NCBI GenBank assembly: GCA_900542005.1
Contig: UQLW01000036.1
Span: forward strand, 1-27,477
Origin: an uncultured Eubacteriales bacterium
Lineage (GTDB): Bacteria; Bacillota; Clostridia; Christensenellales; UMGS416
Reading direction: 5' to 3'
Length of the DNA: 27,477 bases
Made by a program: the position numbers and the translations under genes. The notes below the pieces were generated by a model. The model saw only the letters and a program-made list of their open reading frames with translations. It had not been told where the DNA came from and made no database searches. Positions 1 to 6,544 of the stretch are shown in pieces (position 1 is the stretch's first letter; each line of letters opens with the position of its first letter).

Positions 1-185
1 CCGAGCTGAAAGAGGATTACACCGTTGTTATCGTGACCCACAACATGCAGCAGGCAACCCGCATCTCCGACAAAACCGCCTTTTTCCTGCTGGGCGAGGT
101 CGTTGAGTACGATGAGACGGAGAACCTCTTCTCCATGCCCCATGACAAGCGCACCGAGGACTATATTACCGGCCGTTTCGGATAA
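1..185 (+). CDS. pstB: Phosphate ABC transporter ATP-binding protein, 3' end only
   Basis: This is the C-terminal 60 residues of an ABC ATPase, read in frame from base 3 and ending at a TAA at 183-185; the gene begins outside the window. The fragment has the H-loop motif VIVTHNMQQA, which positions the switch histidine, followed by ISDKTAFFLLGEVVE and a C-terminal DYITGRFG. This wording is characteristic of PstB, the ATPase that powers high-affinity phosphate import through PstA and PstC. The immediately following phoU gene, 17 bases downstream, supports the call. Walker A, the signature motif and Walker B lie upstream of the window and cannot be checked. Confidence 0.93.
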   Translation, partial: ELKEDYTVVIVTHNMQQATRISDKTAFFLLGEVVEYDETENLFSMPHDKRTEDYITGRFG

Positions 186-202
186 GGCGAAAGGAGCATA
201 CC

Positions 203-859
203 ATGAGAAACCGTTTTGACCGCGAGCTCGATCTTCTGCACCAGGAGCTGATCGAGATGGGCGCGATGATTGAATCCAACATTGCCGCCGCCACCGACGC
301 GCTGATGAACAAGGACGCCGCCAAGGCGCAAGCCTCCATCGACGCCGACCCGGAGGTGGATGAAAAGGAGCGGACCATCGAGCGGCACTGCCTGCGGCTC
401 TTGCTGCAGCAGCAGCCGGTGGCCAGCGACCTGCGCCGCATCTCCACGGCGCTGAAGATGATCACCGATATGGAGCGCATCGGCGACCATGCTGCCGATA
501 TATCGGAGATTACCCTGCGGCTGTGCCAGCAGCAGGAGGACGTGGATCTCAAGCTGCTCCCCCAGATGGCGGGCGCCGCCAGCGACATGCTGCGCCGGGC
601 CATCGACGCCTTCGTGCGCCAGGACCTTGCGCTGGCCGGCCGGGTCATCGCCGACGACGATGTGGTGGACGACCTCTTCAATCAGATCAAGAACGCGCTC
701 ATTGTCCGCATCCATGCCAACGTGGACAGCGGCGAGCTGGCTGTGGATCTGCTGATGGTGGCCAAATACCTGGAGCGCATCGGCGACCATGCCGTCAACC
801 TTTCCGAATGGGTGATCTTCTCCATGACAGGGCAGCATAAGAACGAAAGAATTCTGTAG
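203..859 (+). CDS. phoU: Phosphate signalling and transport regulator PhoU
   Basis: This 218-residue protein is the normal PhoU length and consists of two tandem three-helix PhoU repeats. Each repeat carries the metal-binding motif ERIGDHA, at about residues 91-97 and 191-197. In known systems PhoU bridges the Pst transporter and the PhoR kinase, holding the kinase in its phosphatase state when phosphate is plentiful. The ATG is preceded by AAAGGAG at a good distance. It lies 17 bases after pstB and 8 bases before the response regulator gene, so all are likely read as one transcript. Nothing in the sequence is unusual. Confidence 0.96.
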   Translation: MRNRFDRELDLLHQELIEMGAMIESNIAAATDALMNKDAAKAQASIDADPEVDEKERTIERHCLRLLLQQQPVASDLRRISTALKMITDMERIGDHAADISEITLRLCQQQEDVDLKLLPQMAGAASDMLRRAIDAFVRQDLALAGRVIADDDVVDDLFNQIKNALIVRIHANVDSGELAVDLLMVAKYLERIGDHAVNLSEWVIFSMTGQHKNERIL

Positions 860-867
860 GTGGCAAA

Positions 868-1554
868 ATGACGAAGATATACTGTGTCGAGGACGATGAA
901 AGCATCCGGGAGCTGATCAGCTATGCGATGAAAAGCGCAGGCTTTGCCTGCCAGGGCTTTGAGTCCGGCGCGCCCTTCAAGGAGGTGTTATCCCACGAGG
1001 CGCCGCCGGATCTCGTGCTCATGGACATCATGCTGCCGGGCGAGGATGGGCTGGCGCTGCTGGACGGTATGCGCGCCGACAGCGCTACCCGCAATACGCC
1101 GGTCATCATGCTGACGGCAAAGACCAGCGAGGTCGACCGGGTACGGGGCCTGGACCGGGGCGCCGACGACTACATCTGCAAGCCCTTTGGCGTGATGGAG
1201 CTGATATCCCGGGTCAAGGCCGTGCTGCGCCGCTGCGCCGGCCCGGTGGCCGATATCATCCGCTACCGCAACCTGACCCTGAGCTACGACCAGCGCACCG
1301 TGGAGGTAGACGGCCGAAGCGTGAAGCTGACCTATAAGGAGTTTGAACTGCTGTACTTCCTTCTGTCCAACCAGGGCATGGTCCTCTCCCGCGACCGCAT
1401 GCTGCAAACCATCTGGGGCTATGAATACGAGGGCGAAACGCGCACCGTGGATATGCACATCAAGACGCTCCGGCAGAAGCTGGAGGCCCAGGGCTGCGCC
1501 GATCTCATTGTGACCGTCCGGGGTATCGGATATAAGGTGGAGAAAGACCGATGA
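868..1554 (+). CDS. phoP: OmpR/PhoB-family response regulator of phosphate control
   Basis: The 228-residue protein has a receiver domain (about 1-120) and a winged-helix DNA-binding domain (about 130-226). Visible receiver residues are the acidic pair D9/D10 in VEDDE, the phospho-acceptor D53 in LMDIMLP, T83 in MLTAK and K105 in CKPF. The effector domain contains LTYKEFELL and the recognition-helix region TRTVDMHIKTLRQKL. The closest named families are PhoB and PhoP of the phosphate regulon; the symbol is assigned from position after pstB-phoU and before a PhoR-like kinase. Its stop codon overlaps the start of the kinase gene by four bases (ATGA), which suggests translational coupling. Confidence 0.93.
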   Translation: MTKIYCVEDDESIRELISYAMKSAGFACQGFESGAPFKEVLSHEAPPDLVLMDIMLPGEDGLALLDGMRADSATRNTPVIMLTAKTSEVDRVRGLDRGADDYICKPFGVMELISRVKAVLRRCAGPVADIIRYRNLTLSYDQRTVEVDGRSVKLTYKEFELLYFLLSNQGMVLSRDRMLQTIWGYEYEGETRTVDMHIKTLRQKLEAQGCADLIVTVRGIGYKVEKDR

Positions 1555-3266
1555 AAAAGAAGATTTTCCTTTGTCTGGCCGCGCTTGCCCTGACGCTCAT
1601 GATTTTCACCTCGCTGGCGATGGGCGGGATCTATTACCGCTTCTACCAAAACGAGGTGGAATCTGCGCTGCAGGGGGACGCTGCCCTGATGGCGCAGCAG
1701 CTCGACGGAGCCGCCGACCCGCTGGCAATCTTGGCCCAGCAGCAAAGGGCCCTGGATCCCGGCCTCCGGATCAGCTATATCGGCGCCGACGGCACCGTGC
1801 TTTTTGATACCGACGCCCAGGCGGAGAGCCTGGAGAACCATGCCGGCCGCCAGGAGATCCTGCTGGCCCGGGAGCAGGGCCAGGGCGAGGCCATCCGCCA
1901 TTCCGACTCGTTGGGTGTGGATACCTATTATTACGCCGTCGCCCTCTCCAACGGCGCCGTGCTGCGGGTCAGCCAGACCTTAAGCCGCATGGGCTCGCTC
2001 TTTTCCCAGACGCTGCCCATTCTGGGGCTGGTGCTGGCCGCCATTTTGGCGCTGGCCGTGCTCATCTCCCGCTGGCTGACCGACAGCCTGATGTCTCCCA
2101 TCCTTCAGGCCTCGTCCCGCCTGGATACCGCCCTCCAGGGAGACGGGCAGTCCCTGGCCGATATGGATACCTACGAGGAGCTGGCGCCCTTTCTCCGCCG
2201 GATCGACCACCTGAACCTGGCGATGCAGCAAAAGATTCGGGAGATTCAGGATCAGCGCGATACGCTGGATACCCTGGTGGACAATATGGACGAGGGCTTC
2301 GTGCTGCTCAGCCCCACCTATGAGCTGCTGATCATCAACCCCAGCGCCCGCCGCCTGCTGAAGGTCCCCGAGGGCACCCCCGCCGTGGGGGAAAGCTTCC
2401 TGCATATCAACCGGGATATCCGCCTGCAAACGGCTATCCGCCAGGCGATGAACGAGCCGGACGGTTCCCGCAGCGTCATGCTGGAGCATAATCAGTATTA
2501 TCTCAACCCTGTGCGCAACGACGGCGGCCAGCTGCAGGGCGTGGTCATGCTTGTGCTGGACATGGGGCCGGCCATGCGGGCCGAGCAAAGCCGCAGGGAT
2601 TTTGCCGCCAACGTATCCCATGAGCTGAAGACGCCGCTGACCAGCATCCACGGCTTTGCCGAGATGATGGCGAACCATATGGTACCCGAAAAGGACGCCG
2701 ACCAGATCGCCCAGCGCATCCTCAAGGAGTCCGGCCGGCTGATCCGCCTGATCGAGGATATCATCCGCCTCTCCCAGATCGAAAGCCAGGGCGCTGCCGA
2801 TGCCTGCGAGCTGGTGGCTCTGGATCAGGTTGCCCGGGAAACCTGCGCGCGTCTGGAGCCGGTGGCGCAGGAAAAGCAGGTGCTGCTGGAAACGCGGCTG
2901 GAGCCCGTGATGCTGCCCACAGGGGCCGCCTATATGGAGGAGCTCTTTTATAACCTCATAGATAACGCCATTAAATACAACAAATCCGGCGGCAAGGTGA
3001 CGGTGACGCTGGAGAAGCTGCCCCAAAAAGCGCGTATCAAGGTATCCGATACCGGCATCGGCATTGAGTCCTGCCACCTCGACCGGATCTTTGAACGCTT
3101 CTACCGGGTGGATAAATCCCGCTCCAAGCAAACCGGGGGCACCGGCCTTGGCCTCTCGATCGTCAAGCATATCGTAGAAAACCTCGGCGGCTCCATCCAT
3201 GTGGAATCCACGCCAGGCTCCGGCACCACCTTCACCCTGGAGCTTCCGCTGAAGCCTTCCGCATGA
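1551..3266 (+). CDS. phoR: PhoR-like membrane sensor histidine kinase
   Basis: This 571-residue kinase has a membrane span at about 5-27, an extracytoplasmic region at about 30-150, a second span at about 153-173, a HAMP-like segment and a PAS-like domain at about 235-340. The dimerisation domain has the phospho-accepting histidine H357 in VSHELKTPLTS. The ATPase domain follows, with the N box around YNLIDNAIKYN (about 467-477), DTGIGI (500-505) and GGTGLGLSIVKH (529-540). This is the PhoR/WalK-type arrangement of Firmicutes. It overlaps the response regulator gene by four bases and is followed 12 bases later by a strong terminator, so it is the last gene of the pst-phoU-phoPR unit. Confidence 0.93.
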   Translation: MKKKIFLCLAALALTLMIFTSLAMGGIYYRFYQNEVESALQGDAALMAQQLDGAADPLAILAQQQRALDPGLRISYIGADGTVLFDTDAQAESLENHAGRQEILLAREQGQGEAIRHSDSLGVDTYYYAVALSNGAVLRVSQTLSRMGSLFSQTLPILGLVLAAILALAVLISRWLTDSLMSPILQASSRLDTALQGDGQSLADMDTYEELAPFLRRIDHLNLAMQQKIREIQDQRDTLDTLVDNMDEGFVLLSPTYELLIINPSARRLLKVPEGTPAVGESFLHINRDIRLQTAIRQAMNEPDGSRSVMLEHNQYYLNPVRNDGGQLQGVVMLVLDMGPAMRAEQSRRDFAANVSHELKTPLTSIHGFAEMMANHMVPEKDADQIAQRILKESGRLIRLIEDIIRLSQIESQGAADACELVALDQVARETCARLEPVAQEKQVLLETRLEPVMLPTGAAYMEELFYNLIDNAIKYNKSGGKVTVTLEKLPQKARIKVSDTGIGIESCHLDRIFERFYRVDKSRSKQTGGTGLGLSIVKHIVENLGGSIHVESTPGSGTTFTLELPLKPSA

Positions 3267-3278
3267 TGCTTCCCTCCC

Positions 3279-3309
3279 ATCCTCCGGCTGGCCGCCGGGG
3301 GATTTTTTT
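3279..3309 (+). terminator. Intrinsic terminator after the phosphate operon
   Basis: A ten-base stem pairs ATCCTCCGGC (3279-3288) with GCCGGGGGAT (3294-3303), with one G-U pair and a five-base loop. A run of seven T residues (3303-3309) follows directly. This is a textbook rho-independent terminator and marks the end of the phosphate transcript. Confidence 0.9.
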
Positions 3310-3382
3310 GTATGCCCGGCAGCCGCATGGCCGGCGGCGGCGCGCAATAGAATAATACCAAAACCCAAGGGGAGGCATGAAT

Positions 3383-3823
3383 ATGGAACAGCTTCTTTCG
3401 CCCCAGCCGCAGATGATTCTTTCCCGCATGATACCCGGTCCCTGGTCTGACCGCCCCGCCCAGGTGCTGGACCAGGGCGCGCGTCTTTCCGGATGGGCGC
3501 TCCGCCCGGAAAGCCCCGCGGCGCTTCGGATGCTGGAGACTTTTGAGCAGCGCCTGGCCCGTATGGGCGGCGGCGTGGGCCTGCTGGGCTGCACCGGCGG
3601 GCCCATGGGCGCCTTCTGCCTGCGCCACGGCTACCGCCTGTCCCACCGGGTAGCAGAAGTCCAGGCCGGGGAGCCGCTCAACTCCGGCTGGCCGGTGGTG
3701 GCCCTGCGCCATCAGGGCGATCGCTGGCTTCTGCTTTTGACGGCGGAGGCCGCGCCGCTGCCCGAGCCCGAGCGCTTCCTTCGCTGCTATGACCTGTACG
3801 AAAAATGGATCCCCGCTAGATAA
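3383..3823 (+). CDS. Protein of unknown function, 146 aa
   Basis: I do not recognise this family. The protein has no signal peptide, no membrane span and no obvious catalytic motif. It contains a glycine-rich stretch (GGGVGLLGCTGGPMG), a hydrophobic segment WLLLLTAEAA and a C-terminal YDLYEKWIPAR. An ATG at 3377 is in frame, but AAGGGGAGG (3367-3375) lies only one base before it and seven before the ATG at 3383, so I chose 3383. The gene follows the phosphate-operon terminator and therefore needs its own promoter; TAGAAT at 3348-3353 is a possible -10 but lacks a good -35. Its stop overlaps the end of the opposite-strand gene by eight bases. Codon usage resembles the neighbours, so I believe it is translated. 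Confidence 0.7.
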   Translation: MEQLLSPQPQMILSRMIPGPWSDRPAQVLDQGARLSGWALRPESPAALRMLETFEQRLARMGGGVGLLGCTGGPMGAFCLRHGYRLSHRVAEVQAGEPLNSGWPVVALRHQGDRWLLLLTAEAAPLPEPERFLRCYDLYEKWIPAR

Positions 3824-4547
3824 AGGGCGTATGGGTGGGCAGCCTTTCCCCCTTTGTAAAGACGCGCAGCGTACCGCCCCGGTCGCAGCTGGCCAGCAGC
3901 ACCCGCTCAGGGCCCTCGAAGCCCTGCGCCGCCAGCTGCTTGCGCAGCCATGTCTCGTCAAAGCCCTGCGCTACCAGGTTCTCGTGCATCACCCGCCCGT
4001 CCAGGATCACATTGGCCGTCATGGTCTGTTCCGGTACCGCAAGGCCCATATCCTCGCAGGCCACCGGGCGCTTTGCGGCGACGGGCATAAAGGCGATCTG
4101 CCCCGTGGTTTCCAGCACCGCATATTCGATATCCGCCAGGTTAAAATATCCCTGCACCCGTGCCTGGCTGATGACATCGTTCACGTCCATATGGGCCTTG
4201 GCCAAATGGGACTCGATGAGCTTTCCCTGATAAATCATGATGAGCGGCGTGCCGGTCAACATCCGGCGCGCCTTGATGCTTTTGGTCGAGGCGATGGCGC
4301 TCATCACCGTAAAGGCCGCGTAGATCAGCATGGCCAGCGTCGGCTGGTAAAAGGGGATTTCATTGTCCAGCGCCATGGTAGCGGCGATGGAACCGATGGA
4401 GATGCCCGCGATGTAATCGGCAAAGGTCATCTGGGCGATCTGGCGCGCGCCCACCATTTTGCTCAGAAGGAACAGGACGATCAGCGAGGACACTGAGCGG
4501 ACGATGGTTTCGCCGATGCTCATGGCAAAATCGGGCATTTCAGGCAT
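3816..4547 (-). CDS. DUF421 (YetF/YcaP-type) membrane protein
   Basis: The 243-residue protein has three hydrophobic helices near the N-terminus (about 11-31, 43-60 and 66-87), followed by a soluble domain from about residue 95. The phrases LLSKMVGARQIAQMTFADYIAGISIGS and PLIMIYQGKLIESHL are typical of the DUF421/YetF family of Firmicutes, whose role is not settled; membership has been linked to envelope physiology and sporulation. The start is supported by AAAAGGAG eight bases upstream. The final eight bases overlap the 3' end of the convergent 146-aa gene, each stop lying within the other reading frame. No terminator hairpin is evident between the two. Confidence 0.85.
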   Translation of the reverse strand: MPEMPDFAMSIGETIVRSVSSLIVLFLLSKMVGARQIAQMTFADYIAGISIGSIAATMALDNEIPFYQPTLAMLIYAAFTVMSAIASTKSIKARRMLTGTPLIMIYQGKLIESHLAKAHMDVNDVISQARVQGYFNLADIEYAVLETTGQIAFMPVAAKRPVACEDMGLAVPEQTMTANVILDGRVMHENLVAQGFDETWLRKQLAAQGFEGPERVLLASCDRGGTLRVFTKGERLPTHTPFI

Positions 4548-4633
4548 GGGAATTTCTCCTTTTCAGGTTTTGGGTTAGCATACCCGGCTCCTGCGCCCGC
4601 ATACTCTTGATGCAGGGGAAAGGAGGCTTTGCC

Positions 4634-5503
4634 ATGAAAAAGAACCGGCGGCCGCTGGGGATGCTCCTGCTTTTTTGCGGCGTGCTTCTGCTGGGCTTGT
4701 CCCTGTCGGGCCCTGCCCGCCCGGCTTCGGGCACGGCGGATGCCGGCGTCAGCCTGCCCATCATCATGTACCATCACGTGCTCAAAGATCCCTCCCGCCT
4801 GGGGGAATATGTCGTCTCCCCCCAGATACTGGAGGATGATTTTGCCTACCTAAAGCGCCTGGGCTATGAGAGCGTTGTGGTTCAGGATCTCATTGATTAT
4901 GTCCAATATGGCGAACCGCTGCCGGAGCGGCCCATTATGATTACCTTCGACGACGGATACCTTTCCAACTTGGTATACGCCTATCCGCTGCTGGAGAAAT
5001 ACGATCTGAAGGCGGTCATCTCTGTGGTGGGCGCCTTCTGCCAGCGCTATACCGACGAACCGGACGGCAATCCGGCCTATGCCCAGCTTTCCTGGGATCA
5101 GGTGGGGCAGCTGGCCGCCACCGGCCGGTTCGAGATCCAGAATCATTCCTATAACCTCCATCAGAGCCGGCAGGGCGCCAGCCTGCAGGAAGCCGCCGGG
5201 GAGAGCCTTGATCAATACCGCAGCCGCCTGCAGCAGGATCTTTCCCTCAACCAGCAGCTGATCGAGCAGGCCACCGGCAGCCGCCCTACCTGCATGACCT
5301 ACCCCTTTGGCCTGACCACCGACGCCGCCCGCCAGCTGGTGCAGGAGATGGGCTTCTCCGCCAGCCTGGGCTGCTATGAACGGGTCAACCTTATCACCCG
5401 CAACCCGGAGTGCCTCTTTGACCTTGGGCGCTTTAACCGGGCGGCCGGGCTGGACCGCGCCGCTTACTTTGAGCTTTTGGCCGCGCCGCCCAAGCAGCCC
5501 TGA
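4634..5503 (+). CDS. Secreted polysaccharide deacetylase (NodB homology, CE4)
   Basis: The 289-residue protein begins with a positively charged, hydrophobic signal or anchor segment (about 1-27). The catalytic domain has LPIIMYHHVL, the metal and base motif TFDDGY (104-109) and the histidine motif NHSYNLH (170-176), then MTYPFG (221-226). These are the hallmarks of carbohydrate esterase family 4, which removes acetyl groups from N-acetylglucosamine polymers such as peptidoglycan or exopolysaccharide outside the membrane. An earlier in-frame ATG at 4607 exists, but AGGAGG at 4621-4626 is seven bases before the ATG at 4634. It is transcribed away from the DUF421 gene, so both promoters must lie in the 86-base gap, where I see no strong -35/-10 pair. 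Confidence 0.92.
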   Translation: MKKNRRPLGMLLLFCGVLLLGLSLSGPARPASGTADAGVSLPIIMYHHVLKDPSRLGEYVVSPQILEDDFAYLKRLGYESVVVQDLIDYVQYGEPLPERPIMITFDDGYLSNLVYAYPLLEKYDLKAVISVVGAFCQRYTDEPDGNPAYAQLSWDQVGQLAATGRFEIQNHSYNLHQSRQGASLQEAAGESLDQYRSRLQQDLSLNQQLIEQATGSRPTCMTYPFGLTTDAARQLVQEMGFSASLGCYERVNLITRNPECLFDLGRFNRAAGLDRAAYFELLAAPPKQP

Positions 5504-5513
5504 CCGGGCAACG

Positions 5514-5545
5514 GGCATATGGCGCCGTAGGTTGAGCCATATGCC
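5514..5545. repeat. Perfect 10-base inverted repeat after the deacetylase gene
   Basis: GGCATATGGC (5514-5523) is repeated in exact inverted form as GCCATATGCC (5536-5545) around a 12-base spacer. It begins 11 bases after the deacetylase stop. No T-run follows, so it is at most a weak terminator or an mRNA-stabilising 3' hairpin. Confidence 0.5.
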
Positions 5546-5575
5546 TTCGTATCCGCGCCCTGCATCTTATTAGGA

Positions 5576-5610
5576 ACAATAATAAGGGAGGCGTACGCAC
5601 GCCTCCCTTA
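5576..5610 (-). terminator. Palindromic terminator facing the zinc-ribbon gene
   Basis: A perfect 12-base stem, TAAGGGAGGCGT (5583-5594) with ACGCCTCCCTTA (5599-5610), encloses a four-base loop. Read on the minus strand, the hairpin is followed by the T-rich sequence TTATTATTGTTCC, and it lies 46 bases past the end of the minus-strand zinc-ribbon gene. On the plus strand only a weak downstream U-tract exists, so minus-strand use is more likely, though it could slow transcription both ways. Confidence 0.65.
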
Positions 5611-5656
5611 CCCTGATGGAACGCAAAACCTGCTTGAGCGGATAACCCCGTGCTCC

Positions 5657-6436
5657 TTACTCCCTTGTTTTCCAGGGGATCCCAAAATTATCACGGGCAG
5701 CATCAGCATGCACATACCAGCAATTGCCTATTTTAAGCACATACATGGTTCCTTCGTTCTCCTTTTGCTCTTGCTTCCCGCGAAGGACCGTCTCAAAAGT
5801 TATCCTTTTCCCTTCTGAAACATCAAGCCCTATCTCCCTATAGGCCGCTTGGGCCTCTCTAAAGCTTCTCCAATCCATAGCGTAAATTCCGGAAATTTCA
5901 TAAGAAAATCTCCACTTCCCCCCAAGGTTCTCATTGATCTTCTCGATCGCGCGTTCCAGCATATCCTGGCCGTCCTGAAGAAATTCATCCCATTCATCGC
6001 GGTCATAGCCATACTGCTCCATCATCTCATCCACAACCTCACGGGGCAGTGTATCCACATATGCCTTTATATCGGCCGTATAGGCTGCGTTGATGTATTG
6101 ATCGATCGCTTCTTCATAGCTTCTGCCGTCAAACAGCCCGCCTACCGCACAAGCAACGAGCGTTATCACAACCACCGCCGCCGCGATGGCCGCAATGATA
6201 CCGGCCTTGCTATGCTTATTCTTTTTCGCCACACCAGCATCGCCGCTTGCCGCCTTTCCCTGCGGTAAGGGTTCAAGGGCGTATGGATCCAAGGATTCCG
6301 GGTCTTGATCCGGCTGCATCGGCTCCCTTTCCGGCTCGGTTGAAACAGGTTTTTCCTGCCCCTGCAGCGGCGCGCCGCACTTTGCGCAAAACAAGGCGTC
6401 TTCCGCCGTTTGGGCTCCACACTTTATACAATACAT
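5657..6436 (-). CDS. Zinc-ribbon, single-span membrane protein of unknown function
   Basis: The 259-residue protein starts with a zinc ribbon made of two CxxC pairs, C3/C6 in YCIKCG and C17/C20 in FCAKCG. An acidic, proline-rich linker follows (about 25-60), then a lysine-rich stretch and one membrane span (about 78-100). The C-terminal 155 residues should lie outside the cell and look like a compact alpha-plus-beta domain beginning YEEAIDQYINAAYTADI. Similar zinc-ribbon/one-span proteins are common in Firmicutes but mostly uncharacterised. An in-frame ATG lies 18 bases upstream, but AGGAGG seven bases before 6436 decides the start. It follows the membrane-tethered sigma gene by about 108 bases on the same strand, so the two may be co-transcribed and work together. 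Third codon positions look less G+C-rich than in neighbouring genes. Confidence 0.85.
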   Translation of the reverse strand: MYCIKCGAQTAEDALFCAKCGAPLQGQEKPVSTEPEREPMQPDQDPESLDPYALEPLPQGKAASGDAGVAKKNKHSKAGIIAAIAAAVVVITLVACAVGGLFDGRSYEEAIDQYINAAYTADIKAYVDTLPREVVDEMMEQYGYDRDEWDEFLQDGQDMLERAIEKINENLGGKWRFSYEISGIYAMDWRSFREAQAAYREIGLDVSEGKRITFETVLRGKQEQKENEGTMYVLKIGNCWYVHADAARDNFGIPWKTRE

Positions 6437-6544
6437 CTGTATGCCTCCTGCCATAATATCATTTCAAAGGCTGCCGCCGCACCCGAGGGGTCTTCTGCGC
6501 GTATGCCGCTCCCTTCATCGTATGCGTCCCGGCCCCTACCCCGG

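Noticed and set aside
1980..3368. A 462-codon open frame on the minus strand across the sensor kinase gene
   Set aside because: It is antisense to a complete histidine kinase with all motifs and shows the same mirrored composition bias.
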